Shown here: positions 1-22,114 of the stretch, in pieces | Layout of the letters: every line of letters starts with the position of its first letter | How positions within the stretch are numbered: the stretch's first letter is position 1 | Source: Piper betle | Lineage: Eukaryota > Streptophyta > Magnoliopsida > Piperales > Piperaceae | Length of the DNA: 64,000 nt | Direction of reading: 5' to 3' | NCBI GenBank assembly: GCA_033002965.1 | Contig: JAURVB010000092.1 | Span: forward strand, 93,099 to 157,098 | Made by a program: the position numbers and the translations under genes | The notes under the pieces: generated by a model | The model's input: the letters and a program-made list of their open reading frames with translations, nothing else | Databases searched by the model: none | Told to the model about the DNA's origin: nothing

Positions 1-2
1 TC

Positions 3-445
3 ACCAACTACGGCCAATGCAACACCATGAACAAGTACTTGACCGGTGCTCTCCTCGGCGTCTGCGGATTCTCCTGCTGCTTCTCCTGCTTCACCGACAG
101 CTACACCGGCTCCGACGGGAAGGTGTACTACGGGCTCGCCACCAAGAACGGGCTGTGGTCCTTCTCAGACCCGAATGCGTCGGCCATGAATCTTTCTGCG
201 TATAAGCTACAATTAGGAGACTTTGTGCATGCTTTCTTCTCCTTGCGGTGTTTGGAGTGACGGGTTTGATGGATCCTAACACGGCGGGTTGCTACTATCC
301 TTCGTTGGAGTCGAACCAGAAAGTGCTACTCATGTCTGTGCCAGCGGGGGTCGGCGCTCTTTCCAGCACTGTTTTCAGTGTCTTCCCTAACAGACGCCAT
401 GGCATTGGTTACCCTGCAACACAAACTTCTGATACGAGCAACTGA
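3..445 (+). pseudogene. DMP (DUF679) membrane protein, 3' part, frameshifted
   Basis: This is the C-terminal part of a DUF679 membrane protein (DMP family, small four-helix proteins of plant endomembranes and plasma membrane; some members act in gamete fusion). The window edge cuts off the N-terminus. Reading from base 3 gives [19 protein letters not shown] and then the family stretch [11 protein letters not shown]. That frame stops at 258. The continuation [12 protein letters not shown] and the typical end FPNRRHGIGYPAT lie in another frame up to the stop at 445. One base is missing between 243 and 245, inside the codon before GCG. The rest of both halves matches the family well, so this is either a young pseudogene or a sequencing indel. 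Family assignment is from memory of DMP proteins. Confidence 0.75.
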
Positions 446-3400
446 AGTTCATGGTGGGTGTCTTTGCAATGCTGTTGATGAACCATTTTTCATAAGCATC
501 TGTTCAACGTTGGCGAGAGGATCGATTTCAATGTAAGCCATATATCTGAAATAAAAGTAATACTGTTTAAGAAGATAAAAATCAAAGTATGAACTTATAC
601 TAGCCAATCACAATGTATCTTTTTTGTCTTTTTGTTTAATAATCTACATGAAAAATAATCGATTATAAGGTGTTACAACCAAAATTGGTTGTAATATCCA
701 CGTTCAACTAGATATACATGAATAATAACATTCATTTATTGTTAAAATTTTAAAACAGCTACTAATACTATTTAATAAAAGATGATTTGGCTACACCTAC
801 TTTGGCCTTACACCCATAGAAGCTATAAGATCGATTATCACTCTAATTTGTGTATTCCAATCACTGTTGCACGAACCGGCCGATTTAAATCGGATCGGGC
901 AGCATGTCGATCCGATTTTGGGGCCGAATCGGTCGGCCCCAAATTGACGTCTAACTCGGCCGATTTACCTTGATGTTGACTGATGTAAATCTGATTTAGA
1001 ATCGAGGTAAATCAGGGAGAATCAGTTTTTTAAGTAAATGACTAAAATACCTTATGTATGATATTTATTAAATTATTTAAGCATGAGTAAAATTAAAATT
1101 TTAATTTTTAAACCTAAACATACGTCGTCTCCTACCCTCCGCCGCCGCACTTCTTCGCCTCCGACCTCAAGTCCAACCGGGCTTCCAACCTCACCTCCGC
1201 CCTCGCAACCTCGCCTCCGGCGGGTGGCCAGCCGACAGCACTGTGGACACAAACCTCACCGCCAATGGGGCAGGGCAGAGGTGCAAGGAGGGGGGACAGG
1301 GCGGGGGTTGGGGGTGGGGGTGAGGCTAGGCGGGTGAGGCCGACAGGGGAGGCCAGGTGGTGCGGGGCCAGCTGGGTAGGCGGGGCAGGGTGCCAGCACT
1401 GGCGACAGGGGTAAAGAGCGGGGTGGCATTCTCGTAATTAAAAGTTGACTCGACTCTAACTCGAGTCAAAAATAATAATTAATTCCAAATAATTTAAAAA
1501 AATCTTAAAAAATATTTAAAAATATCATAAACTATATTACACACAATAATATCAAAATAACATCAATACCTAATTTTTATATATTTATATTATGAATTGT
1601 TAAATTATTATATATGATCGATTAAACTAATCTGGACCGATTCAACTGAACCGATTCCTGTCTGATTTAAACCGATTCCGATTTATATAACCATGATTCC
1701 CATCAATAATAAACCAAGTGTGATACATGAAATATTAGATTCTTGAGGGACACTACAATGGAATAGCTTTAATATGATACGTAAATTTTGCATAATCGTC
1801 TAACACATTCTACTAATGTTAAGGTTTGTGGTAATTCATTGGCACAGTAGATATTCTCTTTTAAAATTGTTAGATTGAAGTTTGAATGATGATGCATGGG
1901 AAAAGTTCACATCGATCCTCATGGTGCATTTCTATCACTTTTGTTTTTTTCAAGAAAAAAAAAATCTGAAACTTCTAAAATTTTTGGAGAATAATGGTCA
2001 AGTAGTTATCTCTAATTTTTATGTTTATCACTTTTAACTTTATCTGTATCAAGTAATATTATATTTTTATATATTCTTCATTGATATTAATTCCACGTAT
2101 GTACACTCGATTACAGTGATATACTTTTTAGATATTTATTTTTTTACATCTAAATTGGCTACAAGTAACTAAGCATATTTGATAAAGGAAAGTTCAAAGT
2201 TGCAAATATTAATAATTTATAATGTTTTTAATGATTTGTCCGGGCCATATACTAATTTTAACTATCCAATCTAAAGTACCAACGGGCCCAAAAGATTTAT
2301 TTAAAAGTGGCTAATGAAAATTATTTATAATTTATTCTTACTAATAAAATTTAACTTATTCCAATAAGTAATACATGTGCAACTAAGACGAGAGAGTAGC
2401 CGGCGAAGGAGGCGGCCAACTGGCCGTGGCGGGTGAGAAGAGGGGCGAGGCGGCATGGGAAGGCAGTCCGCCGCTCAGGAGGAAGAAGAGGGCGGATGTC
2501 ATGTTCCCGCCTCCGCTGCCGGGGCTCGACTGGAGCGGCCGGTCGACAACGGTGCTATGGGCGGAGAGAGGCAACGGCAGGCTTCTTCTCACAGAGGTCA
2601 AGGTTGGCCGCCCAGATACGCTCCATGCATGCCGTGAAGGCGGGCGTCTCAAACTGCACCTTGTGGCCGCCGGGATGAAGAGGACATTGAAGACGAAGGA
2701 GGAGCGGTGATGGTGGGAAGGTTGGTGCCGGCGGTGCATTGGTGGCACGAGGAGAGCCGCGTAGCGGCCGCGGGGCATCTTTTTGTTCGGAGCTCTCGCT
2801 GCTTGACGACGATTACGTGAGCTTTGCGTCATGTTGGAAACGTGGGTGCATAGTAACCGGCGGGTGACATCGCTGGGTTTTGCCGGTGGGTGAGCCGCTA
2901 ACTTGGCTCATGGGTGGTTTCAAAAGTATTTAGTTTGGAAGATTTTTCCCCCTAAAGCTTTGGGAAGATTTGTTCCTTCAAAAAGCAAAAAAATTTGTTA
3001 CTCATGGAGGAAATAATGTGAAAATCATTGATTCTCTTTTTGGTAGAAAAAAACACGAATAAAAACAGCCGTGCCTAACTACATAAACAAAACAAGAGCA
3101 CATCCGACTACTGTTAAACCAATGACATCGTTTAATAATATTACTGTTAACTTCAAAAATCATTGAATTAGGTACAGTGTGGCCATGAACAAACATAAAG
3201 ACACGAGATCGATTGCAGCAAAACAGCAAAACAGAGTTCGTTTTAGATCAATTTGTTATTTTTAATGCGGGTATGGAGCGTAACCCATTCAATTCATCGT
3301 AAGTTATTAAACTGATTACTTTTACTAGAGATAAGTGACTTAAGCCAGCAATTTTTTTAAAATGCTTAATTAGGTTTAAATATAAAAATAGCAATTTTAA

Positions 3401-3911
3401 ATCATTTTATTTATATTTTCTAATTATTTTATACTTTCACAAAACAAGTTGAGTCCAAGGATAACTTGGTATTTTAGGGTTTTGACAAAGCTCAAGCTGG
3501 AGGTTCGGTTTGGTTCAGAGCTAGACTCATTGCCACTGTTAATTATTTTTTGACAGATTGTACAAAATTACAATGGATTTTTGTGTTGAGATGAAGATCA
3601 TTAATTTATTATAATAATATTTTTTGGGAAGATTACTGATAATCCTATTAATTTTCATTAGTTATTTTCACTACTAAATCTAACTCTTAACTATACGTAA
3701 CTGTCAAAACAAAATTATTAAAATATTAATTTTTTATACATTAACCATTCATTAATAATCATTTTTTAATTAGACATCAACGATTAGTGGGCTTGTTAGT
3801 GGGTGATAATGTGCTGTTTAGAAAATTATGGATAGGCCCACATCTTATCTGCAAATATGTTCCACATGAGTTGCTTCTTCTCTTGGGTGGAAGAAAGAGA
3901 CGAAGCGAAGA
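446..3911. other. Intergenic, AT-rich, with two GC-rich islands
   Basis: No gene could be supported here. Most of the stretch is AT-rich. A GC-rich island at about 1120-1430 belongs to the repeat described at 870-1700. A second island at about 2395-2830 has long open frames on both strands, as expected of GC-rich DNA, but none resembles a known protein. On the minus strand, in the 2560-2700 part, a short gene-like peptide (FETPAFTACMERIWAANLD) is followed by a stop and frame changes, so a decayed or captured exon is possible. Confidence 0.5.
870..1700. repeat. GC-cored repeat with AT-rich arms (copy A)
   Basis: An AT-rich left arm carries repeated cgattt/aatcgg words (872-1035). A G/C-rich core (1120-1430) follows. 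The AT-rich right arm begins with ctcgactctaactcgagtc and ends with several accgatt words (1640-1690). The right-arm junction (about 1433-1490) resembles the one at 31502-31560 in copy B, both reading roughly gtaa-taaaa-ttga followed by aaaaataataattaatt. The arms suggest an inverted arrangement, but clean terminal inverted repeats and a target-site duplication were not found. Class unknown. Confidence 0.4.
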
Positions 3912-6025
3912 ATGCAAACTCTAGCAGTCACCTCCTTAACCTCCTTGCCCCGGCCTTCCCCTCCATGGCCGCGGCCGACTCTCTCCCCTTCCCTCTCTCC
4001 ACCGACCTCGAGCTCCCGCTCTTTCAGATTTCCCGCCACTTCGGATGCCTCCGACACCCCGACGACGACGGTGGCGGAGGGCGAGGCAGAGCTCGGTGGA
4101 TCAGCTAAGGACGACGTCACTCCCTCCCTGCCTTCCCCTTCTTCATCTTTGTCTTCGCCTGCCATTGATAAGGACATCAAGAAGGTGGGCATCTTCGTCA
4201 TTGCTAAGCTTATATGGTGCTTTCTTTTAAGTTCAATTGTGCTGTCTTTTAAGATGGTGCTCGATTTTGAATATTACGAGGAACCACGGTGCCTTTGCGC
4301 ATCGTGACTAAGAAATGGAGAATGGTTATGTTGTTATATTAAGGGGTTTTTTTCATTTTGGCTATTTTCACTTATTGCAATAGATGTTATGATAGGGCAG
4401 TTTATATTTGACACTCTTTATAGCTAGCTTGAAATCTTCACACACTGGCTGGTCCGTTGAACATTTGAACTTATGAAATGTAATGGAAACTCTTATTTAT
4501 TCAAAATGAGAAAGAGGGATTATATATTATTACGGAAGTGAAATCTGCTATGACAGGTTATCAAGGAACTAAATAAACAGAAAATGACTGTAAATTACCA
4601 GTAAACTAATCGTTTATTAAATTACACGGTTTCTCTATGAACTGTATTTTGAGATTGATGCCTTTAATAGAACCCACCGTTAATTGTGGGAGCTAATGAT
4701 GCCTCCGGACCACGGGGAAGGAAGAAATTCTAATCGAGGGAGACAATGAATAGAGGAGATAGGGAAAGGCTAATGTTTTTAATCTTCTAGGCAAGCTAGT
4801 CTGTGCATCTTATGGCCTCAAATTGGAGTTGAATCTTTTGCCTTGCCCTTTCTTTTGCATTACACTTTGTGTTCATTGGATTATTTTTTTAGTTTGTTTT
4901 TGCACTATTGGAACTTTTTTTATTAATCATTTTCATCCAGTCATCAAAGAATTGGAACCATTGTCTCACATGTTTTTTATAAGAAGTTTTGACATTTTGT
5001 TCTCTTTTGGTCTGCATTTTTCTTTTCACACTTTCATTGTGGGTATAATTTTTGTGTTCTTAACATGTGATCCACACAAAGCCAAAGAAATATAATTTGA
5101 TTGGAGTTATATGAGTTTTGATTAGATATGCTCGCTGAATCTACCTTTCGGCCAAATTTAACCGATGCCGAGAATCCACAACTCAAGTTTTCCCGTACTT
5201 TTCAATCGTATTAATTTTTTTCTTCTCATAAGTATTCAATGATCTGCCTCTAAGCATACATTCCTCAATAGGTTGTTCAAAAGACTGCTGCAACATTTGC
5301 TCCTCGAGCTTCTACTGCCTCTAAAAACCCTGCTGTTCCGGGAACTGCCTTATACACTGTCTTTGAAGTTCAAGGCTATGCATCTATGTTACTTGGCGGA
5401 GCTCTATCTTTCAACTTCTTATTCCCATCAAATGAACCGGACATTTGGAGGCTTATGGGCATGTGGTCCATATGGATGTTCAGTACGTTGTGTTGATTCA
5501 TCTTTGAGATTCCTTTGATGTCCAAACCACTAATTTCTAATCCAAATAATAGATTACCAGCTAAAATTTTAACTTTTTGACCAGGTTATCATATCATCAT
5601 ATTCCTTCAAGTGGGCTAGAAGAAAACATAAAATTTTAATTCCCGATTCCCAGCTCTGATTTATCCTTAAATTTTAATTCCTGATTCCCAGCTCTGATTT
5701 ATCCTTCTTGTTCTCTTGCAGCAATACCATCTCTTCGAGCTCGGGACTGCTCAAAGAATGAAAAAGAGGCTTTGAACTACTTATTTCTCATAATCCCCTT
5801 GCTCAATGTCATAATTCCTTTCTTTTGGAAATCATTTTCTGTAGTTTGGTCAGCAGATACCGCTGCCTTCTTTCTGATGTATGCATGGAAGGTAAATCTA
5901 CTCTGTCTTTAGTTTTATATTGAACTCTAGTTCATGTTAAGCTTCCAATTCTAAACCGTGCTTAAGTTCCAACTCTGAACCTTGCTGTGTGCATGTAGCT
6001 TGGATGGCTGCAAAAATCCGAATAG
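3912..6025 (+). CDS. RPH1-like chloroplast membrane protein, 4 exons
   Basis: Exons are 3912-4184, 5272-5482, 5722-5891 and 5999-6025. All have GT-AG borders and consistent phases, giving 226 aa. Residues 1 to about 80 are rich in Ser, Pro and Thr with few acidic residues, as in a chloroplast transit peptide. The mature part starts near VVQKTAATFAPRAS and continues with a very conserved stretch (VFEVQGYASMLLGGALSFN, then LWRLMG-like IWRLMGMWSIWMF). Several hydrophobic segments follow, and the protein ends LGWLQKSE. This matches my memory of plant RESISTANCE TO PHYTOPHTHORA 1 (RPH1), a chloroplast protein linked to oomycete defence and calcium signalling. The start is the first ATG in this frame giving a transit peptide; an ATG at 3857 is in another frame. 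The last exon codes only 8 residues. Confidence 0.8.
5631..5706. repeat. 38-bp tandem duplication in RPH1-like intron 2
   Basis: Two adjacent 38-bp units (5631-5668 and 5669-5706) differ at one base (cccg/cctg). They lie just upstream of the acceptor at 5720-5721 and duplicate pyrimidine-containing sequence near the branch-point zone. The second unit leads straight into the polypyrimidine tract. Confidence 0.85.
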
Positions 6026-7017
6026 CATGTGGAGCTTTTTTCTCAATTTGCTCTCAGAAGATATACTGGTGAATTGAAGCATGGACATTAATTTCTGACT
6101 TGAGCTGGAGAATGCCTCAGGCACTGCACACACTCATTAATAGGGGTTTAAAACAGAGGCGAGAGAGACAAGCAGATAGCGTTGTGTGCTGTGGTGACCA
6201 TTTATTCTAACATTATCAGAACGAAATATAGACTTTGGAGCCAAAAGGAATCATGCTGTAATGCCCAAAAAGGATCGTGCTCTTGTAATACACTTTGCCA
6301 ACATGTTGTATGATACAAGGTCGTTAATGGGCGCATTCTTGTGGAGTCTTCTCATCAATTTCTCAATATTGAAGAAGCGAAATGCTCTCAACCTCAAAAT
6401 AGCTTCCCAACCGTTTTTTGAATTGTTTGTTTGGACGCCCCGACCAGACTAAGGCGATAAATGGTGATGACAATATAATCTTTGTAATCGGACAGGAAAC
6501 TTTCCAGAAAATTAACTTGCTCTGTAATTTGATGGATCGTTTGTTTGTGTGGTTTCTGAGTAATAAAGGTCATTGGTCTTTGCGTCAAAACCTAAATGAA
6601 GTGAGGACAGAAACTTCCCTTTTAGTGTCTACTAGTTAGTGTCAGCTTTCTCTTTTGCGTTACACCAGTTTGATCCTAACCATCTTTGTCATTCTTGTCA
6701 TATGGGAGGAAAATTGGCAGACTGCAAGCTCAAAAGCAAGTCTGCTGCAAAGGAATCAATCCATTTATATTTCTCATCTCCATCCGAAGGTTTCTATGTG
6801 GCGGGGCATGCAAAACAGAATTATTTTGCCATCGTCCAATATTTATGCATCTGGTGTACATCTTGTATCCCTCCATTTTATTCTTTTACCTCTTGGCGTT
6901 CTTCCTCACTTCCAAAGTCCGTCCTAACACCCACCATTGTACATGGGTCACTTTGGAAACCCTAGGACATGAGTCACTTTGGAAAATGGAAGGAAAAAAA
7001 TTGAAACAATTGCAGAG
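6026..7017. other. 3' flank of RPH1-like gene and spacer
   Basis: The first few hundred bases are probably the 3' UTR of the RPH1-like gene. Open frames at 6639-7060 have no recognisable domain and overlap one another in several frames, so they are not annotated. No convincing upstream exon of the B3 gene at 7018 was found here. Confidence 0.5.
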
Positions 7018-7632
7018 ATGGGAGACAAACCCGGAACTTCTTTTCCTAAGATTCCTGTGACTCCAATTTCAGGAGAAGTGTTTTTCAGCATTGTGTTGTC
7101 GCCCTCGGCTTTAGAGCCTCTCTATAATTTGGTAAACTTCGTATTAAAATAGATGTTGCTTGTTATTAGATTTTCAAAGCTTTATTTCATCCTACATTTC
7201 ATGTATGTATTGATTTTCTCGTAGCATTTGCCATATGCTCATACATTATTATTATTATTGAGTGCAATTTGAGTACCATGTTCTCAGGGTATCCCAGCCA
7301 GACATTCTGCAGTCCTTCCAAAGGTGCAAAAGCCGGCCACGCTCATTTATAATGAGAAGAGATGGAACTTGGTGTTCAAGGGAAACTATGCCACCAAAAA
7401 GTTTGATTTCCTTGGGTGGAAGAAATTTGCAAATGACACTGGTCTGAAGGTGGGTGACGCATGCATCTTTGAGTTGGTGAATGAGAAGAAGTTAGAGTTC
7501 AAAGTCCAAATTCTTGATGGCCAACACCCTCCTGAGTTTTTGGATGAACAAAGCGAAGAAGAGAACGCAAATTATGAGATAGAGAAGGCAAAGAAAAGTG
7601 AAGTATCCACCAGTTTCGTCCTCATAGATTGA
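7018..7632 (+). CDS. B3 DNA-binding domain protein (single domain, possibly 5' truncated)
   Basis: Exons are 7018-7131 and 7288-7632, joined in phase 0 at a GT-AG intron, giving 152 aa. A single B3 domain spans about residues 20-125. It opens with GEVFFSIVLSPSALEPLYNL, continues with GIPARHSAVLPKV and the strand KPATLIYNEKRWN, and ends with KKFDFLGWKKFANDTGLKVG, DACIFELV and the VQIL strand. This layout is typical of REM-type B3 transcription factors in the nucleus. The tail is acidic and Lys-rich. The start ATG (7018) sits only 3 bases after a perfect acceptor (ttgcag, ending 7015), so this exon is probably internal in the ancestral gene and the locus has lost upstream exons, often a further B3 domain. 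It could also be a genuine short B3 protein. Confidence 0.7.
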
Positions 7633-9454
7633 GCCATATATATGCATTCGGAAATGCAACCTCTTCTGAGTAACTCCTGTCTTGGCGGTGCGCCTTGTTG
7701 GGAAAAACTGAACCCCTGCTGTGCTGAGGTGTAGACTTTTAGGTTGAAGTTTTTTGTTTTGTTATTTTGTAAAACAAGCTAAAGTGCATGATGACAATAT
7801 ATTTGTGGCTTAGTTGCGTCAGATATTTGCGACACAATCTAAAATATAAAATATATAATAGCTAAATAAAATAAATTATTTTTTATTTAATTTTTTGTCA
7901 AGGTTATCTTTAACTGATAAAGTAAAATATTTTTTATTACTTTTTTACATATGGATTAAAAATTAGACTTATGTAGGAAGCTAAACTTAAAAATATTTTA
8001 TTATTTGTGTCAAATTCTTATTTAGTTATCATATCTTTATTTAATATTTTAATTTTAAGTTAATTTAATATTTATAAATCTTATTTTTTAATGTGGTATT
8101 TCTACATCATCAATTACTTGGTTGCAAGTTTGCCCCATTATTATTTAATGGTGTTTGTCTATCTCTAGTGATTTTGAGGAGCTTTAAGTGATTTTTTTTT
8201 CAAGAAAAAGGGAGTAATTGATAAATTGACTTGTTCCACGAGGCTAAGTAAGTGAGAGAGTATGTTTGAGAATGGTTGGAGTTTGGTTGAAGGTCGTTGT
8301 TGAGTCACACTGAGATACTCCTTTTGATAATATGTTTGTTTCGAGCCACTTTGTCTATATTTGTGGATATAAGGTTGATTCCTCGTGGTTAAAACCTCTC
8401 CACCATGGCGACGGTTGTCAATAAATTTAATTATACTTTATAAGTTTTGCCTTTATTTATATTTTATAATATAATTAATATCTCCAAATTGAAACCACTT
8501 GAATAAGAAGTTTGGAATCTTTATGGGAAACACTTGTAAGGGCATAATTATATTTGTATATGATATATATTAAGTAAGATGTTATATCATGCGATGATAT
8601 ATTAGACATATGGTCAATTTTACATATAGATCTCACTATCTTGTTTGTTTTTTTCCCTAAAATATCTTTGTTTTCTTTTCTCATTTCTTCTTGTCTTTCT
8701 CCACCTCAAACGAATTTTTGATATTTAGACACATATTTTATGTTCAAGGTCGTCACCTACCATCAATGTGAGATGATGTCTGTGTAACGCCTTAATTCAG
8801 TTAATAAATTATATTATATTAGTTTCATAATATTTAAGATATAACTATAATTTCTAAGACAGATATCAAATGTACAAAGAGGGTGATTATAATATTTTAT
8901 TTTTTTATATTTTAATTAATTAAATGTTATACTTTTATTATTAATAACACGACTTTTAAATTTCTCTTTTTATTAATTAAGTAAGATGCTGTACCCTATA
9001 TTTTTAGAGATAAATATTGATTTTATAAATAAATTTTTACTGAGTTATAATGATTTGATATCTTAGGGATACCATCCGATTTTATAAATAATTCTAAATA
9101 AACAAGTAGATAAAACATAATATACATATTTTTAATTCTTGTAGTATTTTAACTAGTTAAAACTCTGATTACTTTTAATTCCTATTTTATTAATCGGGTG
9201 ATATCTCCTACATTTTATTTATAAGATTATTCTCTTTTATCGATAAAGAAAGTAAATATGAAATTCTTGAATCATGAATAGTACACAATATACCTTTGAA
9301 TCTGAATAGAGCATTAGTTTATTTTTTTAATTGTAAATTTATCTTGATAATATTTGTTTAACAATCTTAATTTTGACTAGGTTTAGTGATGTTTTTTAAA
9401 AAAGAATCACATATAACGCTAAGTATTATTTTGCTCTAAAAATAAAACGGAAAC
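7633..9454. other. Intergenic, AT-rich
   Basis: AT-rich DNA with no supported gene. It includes the B3 gene 3' flank and the ABP1 promoter region. A minus-strand 69-aa frame at 8475-8684 has no domain and is rejected. Confidence 0.5.
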
Positions 9455-9481
9455 ATGCCACTTCACAGGCCAGACTCGGCA

Positions 9482-18718
<9,237 letters not shown>

Positions 18719-18916
18719 AGACAGCAATTAGCAATTGATGATGAACTCTTAGAATTAACCATTTTGTTGTTTTTATTGTTTTTTATTCTTTTATGAAAAT
18801 GTAAATTGGTGTCATATTTGATGAACAGTTGCTGATCTTCATTTCATCCACTAACAGAAATGTTGGTCGAATTTAGTTGTCGTCTGATACTAGTTTATGA
18901 AAGCAAGAAGCAAACA

Positions 18917-18922
18917 AATAAA
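18917..18922 (+). terminator. Possible ABP1 polyadenylation signal
   Basis: An aataaa hexamer about 200 bases after the ABP1 stop codon. The position is plausible for a plant 3' UTR; no other support. Confidence 0.3.
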
Positions 18923-20783
18923 TGGTGGGTATAATAGGACATTATAGACAATAGATGTAAAATCTTTCCATAGATTTAGTTTACTAATGAGAATTGACTA
19001 TTTACTATCTACAGAGAAGATTTAATTTATTAACGAGAATGAATTATTGAATTTAAATTTCGTTAATTATTTTTTAAAGAGATACATATGTCTATTAGCC
19101 TACACTTTAAGCCATATCGTTATAATTGATATTAGAGTAATTTGATTACATTGATAGTTATTGGTCGAAAATAATTGTGGGTTAGGGTAGTAATGGGTTA
19201 TGGTTAAGTTATCGGTCATAGGCCAAAGAGGGCTATGGGTTGAGGCAGTAATAGGTTAAGTATAAAAATTTTGAGGATAAAAATTTTTAAAATATAGGTA
19301 GACAGTGAATTTTTTTAATTTAATTTTTTATTTAATACTTATTTACTTTAAAAAATCAAGTTTATTAGTGGGAATAATAATTAACCACTCTTGAGGAAAT
19401 GTATATGCCTATTAATTTATATTTTTGGTGGGATTATAATGAAAGGACATTAAAATTTCATATTGCCCAAATCAACCGAGAATATGTGTTATGTACGTTC
19501 ATACAACAGTCACTAGCGAATTGTGAAGTCCATGGATGTTGAAACAAAATTGCTACGGCCACGCTCATCGTCATTATTTATGCCTAACAATTAATTGTAT
19601 CACTCAGTAGTTGTTTCCGGCACACGTTATTCTAAGTGTGATGCGAACTCGTGCCATCAATTACTGTAGGCAAAATGCCCATTATACTTGACTTATATTA
19701 GAAATAAATTTACGATTTTATAAATAGACATAGAATAATGAGGTAGAATGTGATTATATGATAGTTTAGAGACGTACTCTGATTTGATAAATAAGCAAAT
19801 AGGCTATCCTAATGTTTTTTTGTTGTATTTTGTTTTGCTAAAACTCTTAAGAACTTGACTTTTAGTTCCCTTTTCGTTAGCAAGAGGAGATGGAGAACTA
19901 AGACGATGAGATAAAAATTAATAAAATTTTCTCTATTCTAAAGCTCTTTCTTATTACTACAAGAAAAAGTTTCTTTTTTAAAAAAAATATTGGTTGGTAA
20001 AATTTTCTCGACAAAATCTGGCCGAACAGCTGGTCATCACGCCCAGAGATTTGCGTTAACAGTTTCTTGTTGCTAACTAAACTCGAACATTTATCAAACT
20101 TTTTTGTTTTCCAAATACCAAACTTGTTTTTATCAAAGAATCATGTATCAAACATTTTTTATGATAAAGAGCTTGACGAGTTGCACCCTTCTTTGGAGCC
20201 ACCCGAGCCCATGACGTGACTGCTGATTGGACATGTCGAGATTATTATATATTTAGTAATTACCAGCCACCTTTCATGCAAAAAAATCACTTCTCTAATA
20301 TATATGTATATGTACAGATACATACTCATCAAAAAACGAGAGACAGGGAGAGAGAAATGACCACCTGCTTTGGATCTTGTTGACTCGATCTGTTGCATTT
20401 TACAAAAAAATTGCGATTGTTGGGATCTGCATGCTGTGCCATTTTTCTTCCTTCTCTCTTTATTGGGTTGTGAACCAGCCTTTGGTGCAATCACTTTCGT
20501 CAACCTCATCTTTTCCGAAGAATCCATCATCTAGTAATGTCTCCTTCTCATCAATATTCAAGCTGGGTTTCCCTCATTTCTATCATTTTCAATTGTTTTT
20601 GGTACGTGTGTTTTCTTGTTCCATCTTTCCAACGATAACCTTCAATGCAGGTTAACAACGGAGGGGGCACCCTGAATCAAAATTCAAAGAATAACATTGT
20701 TTTGAGTAGTTGGATTGGTGTTAATGACATTGCCTGGGGAAGTATAGGAGAATCACAAGAAGAAAGTGTAGGCACAACACAAG
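18923..20783. other. Intergenic; probable promoter and 5' UTR of DUF1068 gene
   Basis: AT-rich spacer. About 20380-20783 probably contains the 5' UTR of the downstream gene. A candidate UTR intron runs from a ggtacgtgtg donor near 20600 to a caatgcag acceptor ending at 20650. Open frames across this part (20377-20655, 20645-20893) have no recognisable domain. Confidence 0.4.
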
Positions 20784-21821
20784 ATGTCTCGCAGATCGAC
20801 CTGCAGTCCTGCGGTTGTGCGAATGAGTTTGATCGTGGTGGGTATTTGTCTCGTTGGGTACACCGTCCGGCCGCCATTTTATTGGCATTTTAGGCACAAC
20901 GTCCGGGTGCAATCTTCTTGCCCTCCATGCGTGTGTGATTGCTCAGAGTCTGCCATCTCTCTGCCATTAGGTACGATTGAATTTCTTTTTATTATTATTA
21001 TTATTATTATTAAATGCTTATTGATTTTGAAGACGTTTAAATTAAATGCTTAATGGTTTTTGAGATATTTAGACAATAACGGTGAAGATGTTTGCTAAAA
21101 ATGCTTTTTGATTGTTCCATTTGTGAATAATTATCATTAACTTGCAGTTAAAATGGGTTTAGCAAGTTTTTTCTATTATCTTATTCTCTGCATTTATTGA
21201 TCTTAAGTTTGTGTTTCTTGTGTTATGCAGGATTGGCAAACAGTTCTTTCGATGGTAAGTAATTCTTCTTCTTTTTTTCACTATTTCCTCTCATTTAATG
21301 CTTACTTGATCCACTTGTATGGTTGCATGTTACCCAGAATAGATTTGTACAGATCAGAGACACTAATGAATCAAAATTGTGGTGAAATTTGGCTCTTTAT
21401 TTCCATATTTTAGCAACAACATTGCACGTTCCTCTGAAACAATATTGTGGATCAAGGGACTTAGTAACCATCCAAAATTGTATATCAGAAAAACCTGCAT
21501 ATTACCTTTTACCAAATGTTCACAGACTGCGATAGTCCTGACCCCAACTTGAATGAAGAAATGCACAAGACAATCAACGACCTCTTGTCAGAAGAACTAC
21601 AACTAAACGAGGAAGTTGTCAAAGACAGGGAGGACCATGCAGCAGCTGCTATATTAGAAGCCAAGAAGACCTCATCCCAATATCAGAAGGAAGCTGAGAA
21701 GTGCACTGTTGGGGTGCAAACTTGTGAAAAAGCAAGAGAAACGGTTGAAGTTGCTTTGAGAGAGGAAGCTAAGGTCTCTGCTATGTGGGAGAAAAGGGCC
21801 CGAGACAGAGGATGGATATAA
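20784..21821 (+). CDS. DUF1068 family protein, 3 exons
   Basis: Exons are 20784-20970, 21231-21254 (24 bases) and 21526-21821, with GT-AG borders and matching phases, giving 168 aa. The N-terminus (MSRRS...) is followed by one membrane helix at about residues 14-32. Next come the Cys-rich motif SSCPPCVCDC, a short LANSSF linker encoded by the micro-exon, DCDSPDPNLNEEM, and a long charged coiled-coil region containing SSQYQKEAEKC. The end is EKRARDRGWI. This matches the plant DUF1068 family of small single-pass proteins, whose function I cannot state; length and domain order fit. The convergent neighbour on the minus strand ends 506 bases away. Confidence 0.85.
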
Positions 21822-22108
21822 AAAAATTAGCCGGATGATTAGCTAGGTATCTTAACTTCTTGTTGCGCGTATAATTGATGCATGTCAACATTCAATCAGA
21901 GAAGAAAGTTTCAGCTTATGTTGACAGTTAGTTAAGTCAGTAGGATGTGTCTCTTCTTTTGCTAAAACGGAGTAGTAGATTGGAGAAGCAGAGTTGTAAT
22001 TACTTGTAAGACAATTAGTATATACAAAAATTTTTCTTGTCTTAAAACAACTATTTTTTTAGATGGGTACCTTACATGAAGTAGCAGAATGCTATTCCGT
22101 GTGTATTG

Positions 22109-22114
22109 AATAAA
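22109..22114 (+). terminator. Possible polyadenylation signal of DUF1068 gene
   Basis: aataaa hexamer 288 bases after the stop codon, in the convergent spacer before the minus-strand gene. Confidence 0.3.

Noticed and set aside
2383..2832. 149-aa minus-strand open frame
   Set aside because: GC-rich island open on both strands; no domain, Ser/Pro-rich composition. Kept only as an unassigned island.
6639..7060. Overlapping plus-strand frames of 90-124 aa before the B3 exons
   Set aside because: Three frames are open over the same bases, none resembles a B3 domain, and no splice site links them in phase.
19150..19270. Telomere-like gggttagggt / gggttatgg words
   Set aside because: No regular TTTAGGG tandem; only scattered resemblance in AT-rich DNA.
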